Assembly (NCBI RefSeq): GCF_000243415.2
Contig: NZ_KI912270.1
Span: forward strand, 5,413,837-5,477,836
Source of the DNA: Mycolicibacterium tusciae JS617
GTDB taxonomy: Bacteria > Actinomycetota > Actinomycetes > Mycobacteriales > Mycobacteriaceae
DNA length: 64,000 bases
Direction: 5' to 3'
Each line of letters starts with the position of its first letter. The stretch's first letter is position 1. The translations under genes and the position numbers were made by a program. Below the pieces are notes generated by a model. The model was given only the letters and a program-made list of their open reading frames with translations, did no database searches and had not been told where the DNA came from. Of the stretch, positions 27,989 through 35,439 are shown one piece after another.

Positions 27989-28959
27989 GGGGCGGGGTTG
28001 GGGCGCGGCCGCAACGTCGCATTCGGAAGGGGAGGAGCAGGTAGCCGGGTCGTGGCGCCGCGGTAGCCCTCGACCGATCCGAAGCGGTCGCTGTGTTCCT
28101 GCCATTGTTGGCGGTAGGTTGCGATGTCGTCGTGGCTGCGGCCGACGAAGTTCCACCACATGACCAGCTGCTCGGGAAATGGTGTGCCGCCGAGGAGTAG
28201 AACGCGAGCGGGACCGTCGCCGCGGTTGACGATGCTCAGCTGGTCGCAACCGGCGGGTTGGAATGCGAGGTCCGCGATATCGAGCACCGTTCCCGCGACC
28301 TCGATGTTGCCCTGGTCGAGCAATACGCCGTGCTCGTAGGTGCGGTTGACGTCCAGCGTCAGGTCGGCGCCGGGTTCGAGATCGAGTTGCGCACCGAGCA
28401 GCGGCGTGAAGGTGTGCACCGGTGAGCGGGCGTGGGCGAGCTCACCGAGGAAGACGCGCAGGGTCGCGTCGCCCAACGATTGCGGTGATGGGGCGAAGTG
28501 TGCGAAGTCGCGGTCGGTGTCGCGGTCGGAGTCGGGCAGCGCCACCCACAGCTGCGCGCCATGCAGGACGGTGGTCGCCGGTGTGGACACTTCGGAGTGG
28601 CAGATGCCCGCGCCTGCGGTCATCAGGTTCAGCTCGCCGGGCCTAACCATTGCGTGCACGCCCGCGCTGTCGCGGTGCTCGACCTCGCCGCGGAACAGCC
28701 AGCTGACGGTCTGCAGCCCGGTGTGCGGATGCGGCGGAACGTCCATGCCGGTCCCCCCGGAATTCCTGCGGAGGTCGCGCGGACCGTAATGGTCGGCGAA
28801 GCACCATGCCCCGATGAGCGACCGTTCACGCTGCGGCAGCGTGCGCCGGACCCGGATTGCCCGCGGCCCGCCCAGGGGCACCTCGCGCGGTCGCAGGACG
28901 CCAGTGAAAGATGATGGCGCACAGGCGACTTCGGTGGGTGCTGGGTCGGTGTTGCTCAC
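27985..28959 (-). CDS. Pirin family protein
   Basis: A 324-residue bicupin of the pirin family. The N-terminal cupin carries the metal site PPHPHTGLQTVSWLFRGEVEHRDS and the partner EVSTP (HSE) segment; the pirin signature GELNLMTAGAGICHSE is present. Family members act as quercetin dioxygenases or as transcription cofactors; which applies here is unknown. The gene starts at GTG 28959. Its stop overlaps the original stop of the damaged MBL gene by a few bases (convergent). Confidence 0.9.
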   Translation of the reverse strand: MSNTDPAPTEVACAPSSFTGVLRPREVPLGGPRAIRVRRTLPQRERSLIGAWCFADHYGPRDLRRNSGGTGMDVPPHPHTGLQTVSWLFRGEVEHRDSAGVHAMVRPGELNLMTAGAGICHSEVSTPATTVLHGAQLWVALPDSDRDTDRDFAHFAPSPQSLGDATLRVFLGELAHARSPVHTFTPLLGAQLDLEPGADLTLDVNRTYEHGVLLDQGNIEVAGTVLDIADLAFQPAGCDQLSIVNRGDGPARVLLLGGTPFPEQLVMWWNFVGRSHDDIATYRQQWQEHSDRFGSVEGYRGATTRLPAPPLPNATLRPRPNPAP

Positions 28960-29034
28960 CAGACCAGAGTAGGCCCTGTGGCTCCCCGTAGCCAGCGTCG
29001 CGTCACCGGCGTCCGGGGGCGCGCTTAGTGGGGT

Positions 29035-29205
29035 TTAAGCGGCTGGATTGGCATGCGTCACAGCAAAAACCGCATCCGGCAGGGCGCGGTAGGCGGAGAC
29101 AGCGGCAGGCATTTGGCTGCAGGCCGCGCATAGGTTTGCACTCGGGTATCCGCACGCCGGACAAATCGTCGTGCCTTTACTGTCTGTGTCAACAATAGTG
29201 GCCAT
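29035..29205 (-). CDS. Small four-cysteine (zinc-ribbon-like) protein
   Basis: A 56-residue protein with two Cys pairs, CPAC (residues 15-18) and CAAC (26-29), separated by a short loop, which suggests a single zinc ribbon. A GGAGGGAA ribosome binding site precedes the ATG at 29205, which is a good argument that it is a real gene. The C-terminal half has no motif. The function is unknown. It lies downstream of, and on the same strand as, the WGxxGxxG protein gene, but a hairpin separates them. Confidence 0.65.
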   Translation of the reverse strand: MATIVDTDSKGTTICPACGYPSANLCAACSQMPAAVSAYRALPDAVFAVTHANPAA

Positions 29206-29284
29206 CGCAGTTCCCTCCGCCGTGCTGGAGTAGTGCCCAATGCGCGCCCCGCTCAAGCAATTAAGTGCAGCTAATGGTCGTGAG

Positions 29285-29321
29285 TTCGGCCCGCCACCGT
29301 GTGAACAAGTGGCGGGCCGAA
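29285..29321 (-). terminator. Hairpin after the WGxxGxxG protein gene
   Basis: A perfect 13-base stem (29285-29297 with 29309-29321) with an 11-base loop begins 17 bases after the stop of the gene at 29338-29619 on the same strand. There is no long U-tract. It probably ends or attenuates that transcript before the zinc-ribbon gene. Confidence 0.65.
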
Positions 29322-29337
29322 TCACAGAACCGTGCGG

Positions 29338-29619
29338 CTAGGCGCGCGGCGTGTTGCCGTAGCCGGTCGTTCCGGGCGCAGCAGCCGTGGCGACGTGGTC
29401 GTTGCGGCGCTTCAGCCCGAGGAGACCGAGGAGACCGAGGAGCCCGGCGAGGCCCCACAGGCCGGTGTTGTCACCGTCGTCTTCGTGCTCTGCTTGGGCC
29501 TGGGCCAAAGTGGTGGTCGTGGCAGGGGCGGGGCTGTCGTATGCGGTGGCGTGCGCGAGGCCTGCTCCACCGAACGTGAGCGCGCCGGTCATACCGAGAA
29601 TTGCGACTGCTTTTCGCAT
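29338..29619 (-). CDS. Small exported protein with C-terminal WGxxGxxG-type anchor
   Basis: A 93-residue protein with an N-terminal signal peptide (MRKAVAILGMTGALTFGGAGLAHA, cleavage probably after AHA). A short Thr/acidic spacer follows, then a hydrophobic LWGLAGLLGLLGLLGL segment ending in KRR. This is the WGxxGxxG-CTERM pattern of surface-sorted small proteins. The start at 29619 has GGAGAAG six bases upstream; an in-frame ATG at 29634 is possible. A SigF-type promoter sits about 130 bases upstream, so it is probably a stress-induced envelope protein. Confidence 0.72.
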   Translation of the reverse strand: MRKAVAILGMTGALTFGGAGLAHATAYDSPAPATTTTLAQAQAEHEDDGDNTGLWGLAGLLGLLGLLGLKRRNDHVATAAAPGTTGYGNTPRA

Positions 29620-29747
29620 TGCGTACTTCTCCATCGTTGAATTCGGTTTGCGAACCGAATGCCTACAGGAACCAAAGGGCTGTAGTTCCTCTATTTCGCG
29701 GCAGGTGGAATCGTCCCCCGACACCGTCCCCCGGCCGCCAGCTGTCA

Positions 29748-29773
29748 GTACCCGGCCGAGATGTCGTCAAACC
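29748..29773 (-). promoter_or_regulatory. Candidate SigF-type promoter of the WGxxGxxG protein gene
   Basis: On the minus strand the sequence is GGTTT, a 15-base spacer, then GGGTAC. This fits the mycobacterial SigF consensus GGTTT-N15-17-GGGTA[T/C] exactly. The predicted transcript would have a leader of about 120 bases before the ATG at 29619. Confidence 0.65.
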
Positions 29774-29792
29774 AACGCATTTGTGGTCGGAA

Positions 29793-30221
29793 CTAAGTAG
29801 GGCCCTCCAGGCTGGTCATTGCCGAACGGAGCACCTCGAAATCATGGTCGTTGATTTTGAACACCCCGGAGCGGAACTTGTAGCCCCACCGCGCCGTGTC
29901 CTCGATGAAGTCGAGCTGCTCGAGTAGCGGGCGGATCGGCGTCTCCGTGCACTCGAGAAAGTCGACGTTGCGGCGCCACGGCACGAGGTCGGGCGTCACC
30001 TCGGTTTGATAAGGCTCATCGTCCGCGACCTGCCCGATTGCGGTGAAGGCCTGTAGCGGTTCACCTTCGGGATAGTCCGTCTTCGGCGAGTAGAAGATGA
30101 TCCAGTCGCCGCGTGCTATCTTGCGCAACATATGCGGCTTGCCGTGATTGGCCTGCGTGAAGCGACCCCGCACCCCCCGCTCGACGTGGCCACGGCTCAC
30201 CGTGTTTATCCAGTTCGTCAT
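29793..30221 (-). CDS. EVE domain protein
   Basis: A 142-residue protein starting MTNWINTVSRGHVERG. The EVE fold (PUA-like, related to YTH domains) is suggested by GRFTQANHGKPHMLRKIARGDWIIFYSPKTDY and FTAIGQVADDEPYQ. EVE proteins bind modified bases in DNA or RNA and are often linked to defence or stress; no restriction partner is nearby. I took the ATG at 30221 as the in-frame extension to 30353 overlaps the divergent gene start. Confidence 0.82.
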   Translation of the reverse strand: MTNWINTVSRGHVERGVRGRFTQANHGKPHMLRKIARGDWIIFYSPKTDYPEGEPLQAFTAIGQVADDEPYQTEVTPDLVPWRRNVDFLECTETPIRPLLEQLDFIEDTARWGYKFRSGVFKINDHDFEVLRSAMTSLEGPT

Positions 30222-30351
30222 GACTTGCACGCTAGGCGCGGACGCCGACAGATCCGGCGCGCTGACCCGGTGCTTGTGGATAACTTGCCGAACTTGCGTG
30301 TAGGGCATCGGGAAGCGGGTATCCCGCGCGCACCACGGAAGGAGCGAGACC

Positions 30352-30585
30352 ATGGCGAAGGATCATGGACCGAGCGTCAAGAACGACAAGCAATACGAGG
30401 GCCTGCGAAAGAAGGGCATGAGCAAGTCGCGGGCGGCAGCGATCTCGAATACTCCTGACGCTTCCAGTAAGGGCGGGAAGAGTTCGGGCAGCGCTCAAAG
30501 CAGCCGCAGCAGCGGTAGCGGCAGCGGGGGCAACCAATCGCAGAAAAAGGCCGCTGGCCGCAAGGGTGGAAAGAAGTCGAGCTAG
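30352..30585 (+). CDS. DUF7218 family small basic protein
   Basis: A 77-residue lysine-, serine- and glycine-rich protein. The N-terminus MAKDHGPSVKNDKQYEGLRKKGMSKSRAAAISNT matches the small DUF7218 family; the tail GGNQSQKKAAGRKGGKK is basic. The function is unknown; such proteins often accompany stress genes and could bind nucleic acid. A GGAAGGAGCGAG sequence eight bases upstream supports the ATG. A GGGTAT element at 30317-30322 upstream resembles a SigF -10 box but lacks a clear -35. The SDR gene follows after 38 bases. Confidence 0.78.
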   Translation: MAKDHGPSVKNDKQYEGLRKKGMSKSRAAAISNTPDASSKGGKSSGSAQSSRSSGSGSGGNQSQKKAAGRKGGKKSS

Positions 30586-30623
30586 AGCGCCCAGCCGTAA
30601 GCGGTTCGTGGAGAGGCTAATCC

Positions 30624-31463
30624 ATGGGATTTCCGAAACAGCAGCAAGAAGTTCCCGGCGTGCAGTCGGCGATGGATCCGGTTCCGGACTGCGGGGAACA
30701 CACCTACCGCGGGTCGGGCCGGCTGACGGGTAAACGCGCGGTGATCACCGGGGGCGATAGCGGCATTGGTCGCGCCGTGGCCATCGCTTATGCCCGCGAG
30801 GGCGCCGACGTGCTGATCGCCTATCTGAACGAAGACGAAGATGCCGCCGAGGTAGCCAGACTCGTCGAGGACGCCGGCCGCAAGTGTGTATTGGTGCGTG
30901 GCGACTTGGCCGAGCCGGCCCACTGCCGAGCGGTGATCGACCGTGCCGCAGAGGAGTTCGGCGGAATCGACGTGGTGGTCAGCAACGCAGCGTTCCAGAT
31001 GAGTCACGACTCCCTCGAGGAAATCAGCGACGAGGAGTGGGACTATACGTTCCGGCTCAACGTGGGTGCCTACTTTCACTTGGTGAAGGCTGCCTTGCCG
31101 CACATGGGTCCCGGAGCATCTGTCATCGGCAGTTCTTCGGTGAACTCCGATATGCCTTCCCCCGCACTTGCGCCGTACGCGGCGACCAAGGCCGCGATTG
31201 CCAACTTCTCCGCTAGCCTGGCTCAACTGCTGGGAGACAAGGGTATTCGGGTGAACAGCGTCGCGCCCGGGCCGATCTGGACACCGCTGATTCCAGCCAC
31301 CATGCCCGAGGAGAAGGTCGCCAACTTCGGCGACAACACACCACTGGGTCGGGCTGGTCAGCCTGCCGAGCTTGCGGCGGTGTACGTGCTGCTGGCCTCG
31401 GATGACGGCAGTTACATATCCGGTGCGCGGGTGGCTGTCACCGGCGGCCGACCGATCCTCTGA
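30624..31463 (+). CDS. SDR family oxidoreductase
   Basis: A 279-residue classical short-chain dehydrogenase with the nucleotide-binding TGGDSGIGRAVA, the NAAF motif (SNAAFQM), catalytic Ser in SSVNS and YAATK (YxxxK). The N-terminal extension with QEVPGVQSAMDPVPDCGEHTY is typical of the YghA/GsiB-type stress SDR subgroup. It most likely uses NADP(H) to reduce small carbonyl compounds; the substrate is unknown. It probably shares a transcript with the DUF7218 gene 38 bases upstream. Confidence 0.9.
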   Translation: MGFPKQQQEVPGVQSAMDPVPDCGEHTYRGSGRLTGKRAVITGGDSGIGRAVAIAYAREGADVLIAYLNEDEDAAEVARLVEDAGRKCVLVRGDLAEPAHCRAVIDRAAEEFGGIDVVVSNAAFQMSHDSLEEISDEEWDYTFRLNVGAYFHLVKAALPHMGPGASVIGSSSVNSDMPSPALAPYAATKAAIANFSASLAQLLGDKGIRVNSVAPGPIWTPLIPATMPEEKVANFGDNTPLGRAGQPAELAAVYVLLASDDGSYISGARVAVTGGRPIL

Positions 31464-31482
31464 TCGCGCAGTGGTCGCGGGA

Positions 31483-31929
31483 TCAACCCGCGCCAGCGGC
31501 CTGGTAGCGGCACTGCGCCAGGTGGTCCAATCGCGACAGCCCAGCGGCCAGGTCGTCCACGATCGGCAACTCGCCGTCTGGGTCACAGATCGACAGCAGG
31601 CGCCGCACCCTTTCGCTGCCCATGATGATCCAGTCCACGTCGCGGCGAGCGCAGTGCACGCTTACGTAGTACAGCGCCGTAAACGCTTGCGCGCCGGCGA
31701 ACTCAACGGCCCGAAGGTCAAGTATCAGCTGCTTCGACATCCGGACATGCCGCTCAACATATCGACCCAGGTCCCGGGCGTTGAGCGCGTCGATGTCGCC
31801 TACGACGGCGACCACGACCCTGGTTGGAGCCAGGTGGCGGACTGAGAACGTCGCGCTTCCGCAACGTTGCACGGCATCGGTCCATGCGTTGATTGAATTG
31901 CGCCGTTTGACGCTGCCCAAGGCCGCCAT
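31483..31929 (-). CDS. STAS domain protein (anti-sigma factor antagonist-like)
   Basis: A 148-residue protein with a STAS-like domain (ARDLGRYVERHVRMSKQLILDLRAVEFAGAQAFTALYYVSVHC). The usual phosphorylatable Ser/Thr in the DLxxVxFxDSSG loop appears as AGAQ here, so it may not be controlled by phosphorylation. Such proteins bind anti-sigma factors in the SigF network. The upstream GGGGGATG near the ATG at 31929 supports this start; an in-frame extension to 32022 exists. No anti-sigma gene is adjacent. The nearest sigma gene is at 38158. Confidence 0.7.
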   Translation of the reverse strand: MAALGSVKRRNSINAWTDAVQRCGSATFSVRHLAPTRVVVAVVGDIDALNARDLGRYVERHVRMSKQLILDLRAVEFAGAQAFTALYYVSVHCARRDVDWIIMGSERVRRLLSICDPDGELPIVDDLAAGLSRLDHLAQCRYQAAGAG

Positions 31930-32291
31930 CGCACATCCCCCAAGTGTTGTTGCAATGCGTAGTGGTTTGGTGCGCTGGACGCTTCGCTGCGGTGGCTGTG
32001 GTCGCATCCTGCAGGGGCGCATCCAGCAGGCTGGGAGCTCAACCAGACTTGAGGATAGTGCGGATCGCGTGGGCGATGTGCGAATTCCAGCAAACCCTCA
32101 GTTATGGGTTTGCGCTGGCACTTTTATGATCTTGAAGTGATGAGCCCTGCCTCGTCGCGAGCCTTTACGCCAGATCAACAACGGATTTCGTCGCGTGATT
32201 TGCGGGGATAGGTTTGTACGAGTGAAAGTGGTGCTTGCCTCTGCCTCTCTGGGCAAACCAGCATTTGCGAAAACGACAGCGATGCGTCCCG
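31930..32291. other. Gene-poor spacer between STAS and amino-acid decarboxylase genes
   Basis: About 360 bases with no supported gene. Small open frames here have no ribosome binding site or recognisable sequence. The part next to 31929 presumably holds the STAS gene promoter; I see no clear SigF consensus in it. Confidence 0.5.
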
Positions 32292-33752
32292 TCATTGCGC
32301 TACCACGCGGAACGTATCCAGTGACGGGTCGGCAGCGTCGGGGATGTTCATGCCCGCGGCATGTCCGCTGCGAAGGTAGTCGACAACGGCATTGTTGAGA
32401 CGTTCGCCCGGGACTACCGCGGGGATGCCCGGCGGATATGGCGTCATCTGCTCGGCGGAGATGCGGCCCGGGGCCTTGTCCGCGGGTATCTGTTCCACGT
32501 GAGCAAAGAAGGCGTCGCGGGGGAGCATCACCGTCTCCAGTTCCAGTTCGTCGGGCGATGGCAGTTTCATTGGCGTCGGCTTGTCAAAGTCGTCCGCGGC
32601 AGAGCGCCACGCGTGCAGCGCCTCGAGTAGCCGGCCGGCAGTTTCCTTGCCGTCGGCGTAGGAGAGCGTCGCCAGGATGCGACGGTGGTCACTCATGCCG
32701 ACGTCTATGTGCGCATGTTCGCGCAACCAATCGGCGGCCTGGTAGCCCGACGTCCCGGTTGCCGACACGTCCATCAGCACCTGCATCCGGTCCAGGTCGT
32801 GCGATGCCTCCTTGCCGATAAGCTCGTCTTCGAGCACCGAAAGGCCGGATATCCGGTTGAGCTCCTCTCTCAGGATCTTTGCCAAGTCAATTGCGGCGCT
32901 TAACAATTCGTGCCCGTGCTCGACCATGTGACGCCGCCAACCGTCCAGCGCCGCGTAAACAAGCACGTTGGGGCTGGTAGTCATCAGCAGATCAGCACAT
33001 GCCGAGAGACGGTCGGGATCCACCAGGTCACCCTGAAGATGGAACACAGATCCCTGCTCGAAGCCTGCGCCCATCTTATGGACGCTGACAACGCAAACGT
33101 CGGCGCCCGCGTCCATCGCCCAGGTCGGCAGATCTTCGTGGAACGGCAGGTGCGCTCCCCATGCCTCGTCGACGATCAGCGGTTTTCCCCTGTCGTGGCA
33201 TACGTCAGCGATTGCGGCCAAGTCTGCACAGGTGCCGTAGGGGCTGGGGCTGACGATGAGGGCGCCGGCGGCGTCCGGATGTTTGTCCCACGCGGCGTCG
33301 ATGTCCTCAGGCGACGGTGGATGCGAGAAGTGTCTTTCGGCGTCCCACCGTGGACTGACCCAATACGGTTGCACACCGGAGAAGATCAGGCCGGCGACGA
33401 TCGATTTGTGGCTGTCGCGCCCGACCAGCAGGCCGCCGTCACCGCCGGCGACCGCCATCATTGCGGCCTTCACCGACAACGAGCTTCCACACGTCGAGAA
33501 CCACGCCGACTCGGCGCCCACCGCGGCGGCCATCAGGCTCTCGGCGTCCTTCAAGTAGTTGTTGGACATCCGGCGGTCGTCGAGTCCGCCGCTGGCCAGC
33601 ACGTCGTCGCGGAACGGCTGGTCACCGAGAACCTTCATCACGCGTTCGTCGACGCCGAGGCCCTGGCGGTGCCCCGGTGGGGTGAAACCGTAGCGGTTCA
33701 GCTCGCGGTAATTCAGTAGGCCATCGAGCAGCGGAGTCTGCGACTGATCCAT
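32292..33752 (-). CDS. Orn/Lys/Arg decarboxylase family (PLP-dependent)
   Basis: A 486-residue fold-type I PLP enzyme. The PLP-binding lysine is in SVHKMGAGF, with the preceding VDEAWGAHLPFH cofactor-contacting segment and the N-terminal LNRYGFTPPGHRQG substrate-side motif. It decarboxylates a basic amino acid to a polyamine; the specific substrate (Lys, Orn or Arg) cannot be told. The C-terminal domain ends MTPYPPGIPAVVPGE, typical of the family. I chose the ATG at 33752, before DQSQTPLL, over an extension to 33785. A palindrome lies just upstream. Confidence 0.88.
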   Translation of the reverse strand: MDQSQTPLLDGLLNYRELNRYGFTPPGHRQGLGVDERVMKVLGDQPFRDDVLASGGLDDRRMSNNYLKDAESLMAAAVGAESAWFSTCGSSLSVKAAMMAVAGGDGGLLVGRDSHKSIVAGLIFSGVQPYWVSPRWDAERHFSHPPSPEDIDAAWDKHPDAAGALIVSPSPYGTCADLAAIADVCHDRGKPLIVDEAWGAHLPFHEDLPTWAMDAGADVCVVSVHKMGAGFEQGSVFHLQGDLVDPDRLSACADLLMTTSPNVLVYAALDGWRRHMVEHGHELLSAAIDLAKILREELNRISGLSVLEDELIGKEASHDLDRMQVLMDVSATGTSGYQAADWLREHAHIDVGMSDHRRILATLSYADGKETAGRLLEALHAWRSAADDFDKPTPMKLPSPDELELETVMLPRDAFFAHVEQIPADKAPGRISAEQMTPYPPGIPAVVPGERLNNAVVDYLRSGHAAGMNIPDAADPSLDTFRVVAQ

Positions 33753-33780
33753 GCACTGCGGGTTACCCCCGACAGCAGGT

Positions 33781-33801
33781 GGCAATCCGACTCAGATTGC
33801 C
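33781..33801 (-). promoter_or_regulatory. Palindrome upstream of the decarboxylase gene
   Basis: GGCAATC, seven bases, then GATTGCC (33781-33787 and 33795-33801), about 29 bases before the ATG at 33752. Position and symmetry suggest an operator for a dimeric regulator; the regulator is unknown. A short GCGCC/GGCGC hairpin follows on the distal side. Confidence 0.4.
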
Positions 33802-33956
33802 TGCGCCGAAAGGCGCGCCACCCGCCGACGTCTTCGAAGCGACGGCGTATCGCAAGCTGGTGCCGGCACATCGCGCAGTCGTCGTCAGTCGGACACGGTC
33901 CACGAAACGCGTGAGTCAAGCCGTGCCGACGCCGATCCGACGAGCCGCACCGATCA

Positions 33957-34331
33957 TTACTTGCCCTTGCTCGCGTGATCCCCGCGAAGCCGGACATTGT
34001 CGGATTTCAGTGCAGTGTTGTCGGATTCGAGTTGGGTGTTGCGATCTTGTAAGTCCAGGATCTGTCCGACGCCGGCCACGTTGACCCCGGCGTCGAGCAA
34101 CTCGGTGATGCGCTGCAGGCGGGCAAGATCGTCGTCGCTGTATCGGCGGGTGCCTCCGGCGGTGCGCGCTGGGGCCAGCAGTCCGCGCTCCTCATAAAGC
34201 CGCAGGGACTGCTCACCGACACCGGACAGCTCAGCCGCCACCGAGATGCCGTACACCCCGCGCCCCGATCGGGCTGCCGAATCCTCACTCACCAAAACCT
34301 GCCCCTTGGTCGCGAAATAGTCCCTTGCCAC
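33957..34331 (-). CDS. MerR/HspR-type transcriptional regulator
   Basis: A 124-residue MerR-family protein. The winged helix-turn-helix is in VYGISVAAELSGVGEQSLRLYEERGLLAPART, followed by GGTRRYSDDDLARLQRITELLDAGVNVAGVGQIL, and ends in a coiled coil (QDRNTQLESDNTALKSDN). The layout resembles HspR heat-shock repressors. It is divergent from the Hsp20 gene, which it probably controls. The start at GTG 34331 is tentative; another GTG at 34292 is closer to the domain. Confidence 0.85.
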   Translation of the reverse strand: MARDYFATKGQVLVSEDSAARSGRGVYGISVAAELSGVGEQSLRLYEERGLLAPARTAGGTRRYSDDDLARLQRITELLDAGVNVAGVGQILDLQDRNTQLESDNTALKSDNVRLRGDHASKGK

Positions 34332-34361
34332 AATCTGCAGCCGATGCTATAACGAAATCTA

Positions 34362-34387
34362 TATCAGGTCACACAGAAGATCTGATA
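34362..34387 (+). promoter_or_regulatory. Candidate MerR operator between the MerR and Hsp20 genes
   Basis: TATCAG, 14 bases, then CTGATA (34362-34367, 34382-34387) lies in the 74-base divergent intergenic region, just upstream of the Hsp20 ribosome binding site. MerR-family regulators bind such dyads between promoter elements. I did not find the HspR HAIR consensus (CTTGAGT-N7-ACTCAAG). Confidence 0.45.
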
Positions 34388-34405
34388 CCAACATAGGAGG
34401 TGGAG

Positions 34406-34828
34406 ATGATGTTGATGCGTACCGACCCATTCCGTGATCTCGACCGCTGGACCCAACAAGTGTTGGGTACTACTGCACGCCCGGCGGTGATGCCGATGGA
34501 TGCTTGGCGCGAAGGCGACGCCTTCATCGTCGAATTCGATCTGCCCGGAGTTAAGGCCGACTCAGTCGCATTGGACGTCGAACGCAACGTGCTGACTGTG
34601 CGCGCCGAACGTCCCGGCCTGGACCAGGGTCGGGAAATGGTCTCTGCGGAGCGACCGCGAGGGGTGTTCAGTCGCCAGCTGTTCCTGGGCGAGACCCTCG
34701 ACACCGACCAGATTCAAGCCAATTACCAGGACGGGGTCCTGCGATTGAGCATTCCGGTCGCCGAGAAGGCCAAACCGCGCCGCATACCGATCGCGACGAG
34801 CCAGGAAAAGGAAGCCATCAGCGCCTAA
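34406..34828 (+). CDS. Small heat-shock protein Hsp20/alpha-crystallin family
   Basis: A 140-residue small chaperone. The alpha-crystallin domain runs from about residue 28 to 125 ([22 protein letters not shown] ... [14 protein letters not shown] ... [15 protein letters not shown]). It binds unfolding proteins under stress. A strong GGAGG at 34396-34400 points to the ATG at 34406 (or 34409, three bases on). The in-frame GTG at 34400 overlaps that site and is unlikely. It is divergently paired with the MerR regulator. Confidence 0.93.
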   Translation: MMLMRTDPFRDLDRWTQQVLGTTARPAVMPMDAWREGDAFIVEFDLPGVKADSVALDVERNVLTVRAERPGLDQGREMVSAERPRGVFSRQLFLGETLDTDQIQANYQDGVLRLSIPVAEKAKPRRIPIATSQEKEAISA

Positions 34829-34875
34829 CCCGGGGGCCGGACGGCGGCGAGCATTTCCGCGAGGAGGTGACCGAA

Positions 34876-35196
34876 ATGACCACCGACGCGCTGACCGAGA
34901 CCGTGCTCGACGAAGCGGAGGCGATCGTGCGCGCCGAATGGATCCGCGTGCACCACGACGACGCCGCGAGCGAGCACGCACGATGCCCAGTCGGCTCAGA
35001 GATGCCCGCCGCCCGGACCCGCCTACCCCGCATCGCGCCCTCGACTGCAATTGACAAACAGACGGGGGCGACGCCGCCGAGACGGTGTGGCGGTTGGGCA
35101 CCGAGATGTGCACCGCAGCGGCGAATCTGGCCGACTCAGCGGTCTCCCCCGCAAGCCGACGGGAACCGGCCGAGTAAGCGTGAGCAACGGAGGTGA
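34876..35196 (+). CDS. Hypothetical small protein downstream of Hsp20, possibly frameshifted
   Basis: A 106-residue reading frame starting MTTDALTETVLDEAEAIVRAEW, with GAGGAGGTGA upstream. The N-terminal 45 residues look like a real soluble protein. The C-terminal half is Arg-, Pro- and Gln-rich. In the neighbouring frame the last 120 bases read AAETVWRLGTEMCTAAANLAD and similar helical sequence, so a frameshift inside the gene is possible. I do not recognise the family. Co-transcription with hsp20 (47 bases upstream) is likely. It may be an annotation artefact. Confidence 0.3.
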   Translation: MTTDALTETVLDEAEAIVRAEWIRVHHDDAASEHARCPVGSEMPAARTRLPRIAPSTAIDKQTGATPPRRCGGWAPRCAPQRRIWPTQRSPPQADGNRPSKREQRR

Positions 35197-35360
35197 TGCC
35201 CTGAAAATGCACACGAGCGGACAGTGATCCGTACCGTCCCGACCAACCGAGCACTGTGCAGCCGCGCCCAACGCAGCATCCCATGAGCCCTGCGTGCGCA
35301 CCGCCACCGACAGTGGCAGATCCGAACGGGACCACGTGCGGTGTCACTGCAACGACGGAG

Positions 35361-35389
35361 CTGCCGCCGGTACCCAGTACCGGCGGCAG
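35361..35389 (+). terminator. Strong GC-rich hairpin upstream of the J-domain gene
   Basis: A perfect 13-base stem (35361-35373 with 35377-35389) with a three-base loop, between the small ORF and the J-domain gene. It could end the hsp20 transcript or structure the J-domain leader. There is no T-run after it. Confidence 0.5.
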
Positions 35390-35439
35390 CCCGCACGAGC
35401 TTCCGTTGCCTGCCATTCACCACCACGAGGTGTACCGCC

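Noticed and set aside
26655..28163. A single long fusion protein covering the GNAT, MBL and pirin regions on the plus strand
   Set aside because: The 5' part is antisense to the GNAT gene and the 3' part is antisense to pirin. Only the central part is MBL-like, and its end is frameshifted.
30296..30322. SigF promoter for the DUF7218 gene
   Set aside because: GGGTAT at 30317-30322 is a good -10 element, but no GTTT-like -35 is present 15-17 bases upstream. I mention it only in the gene entry.
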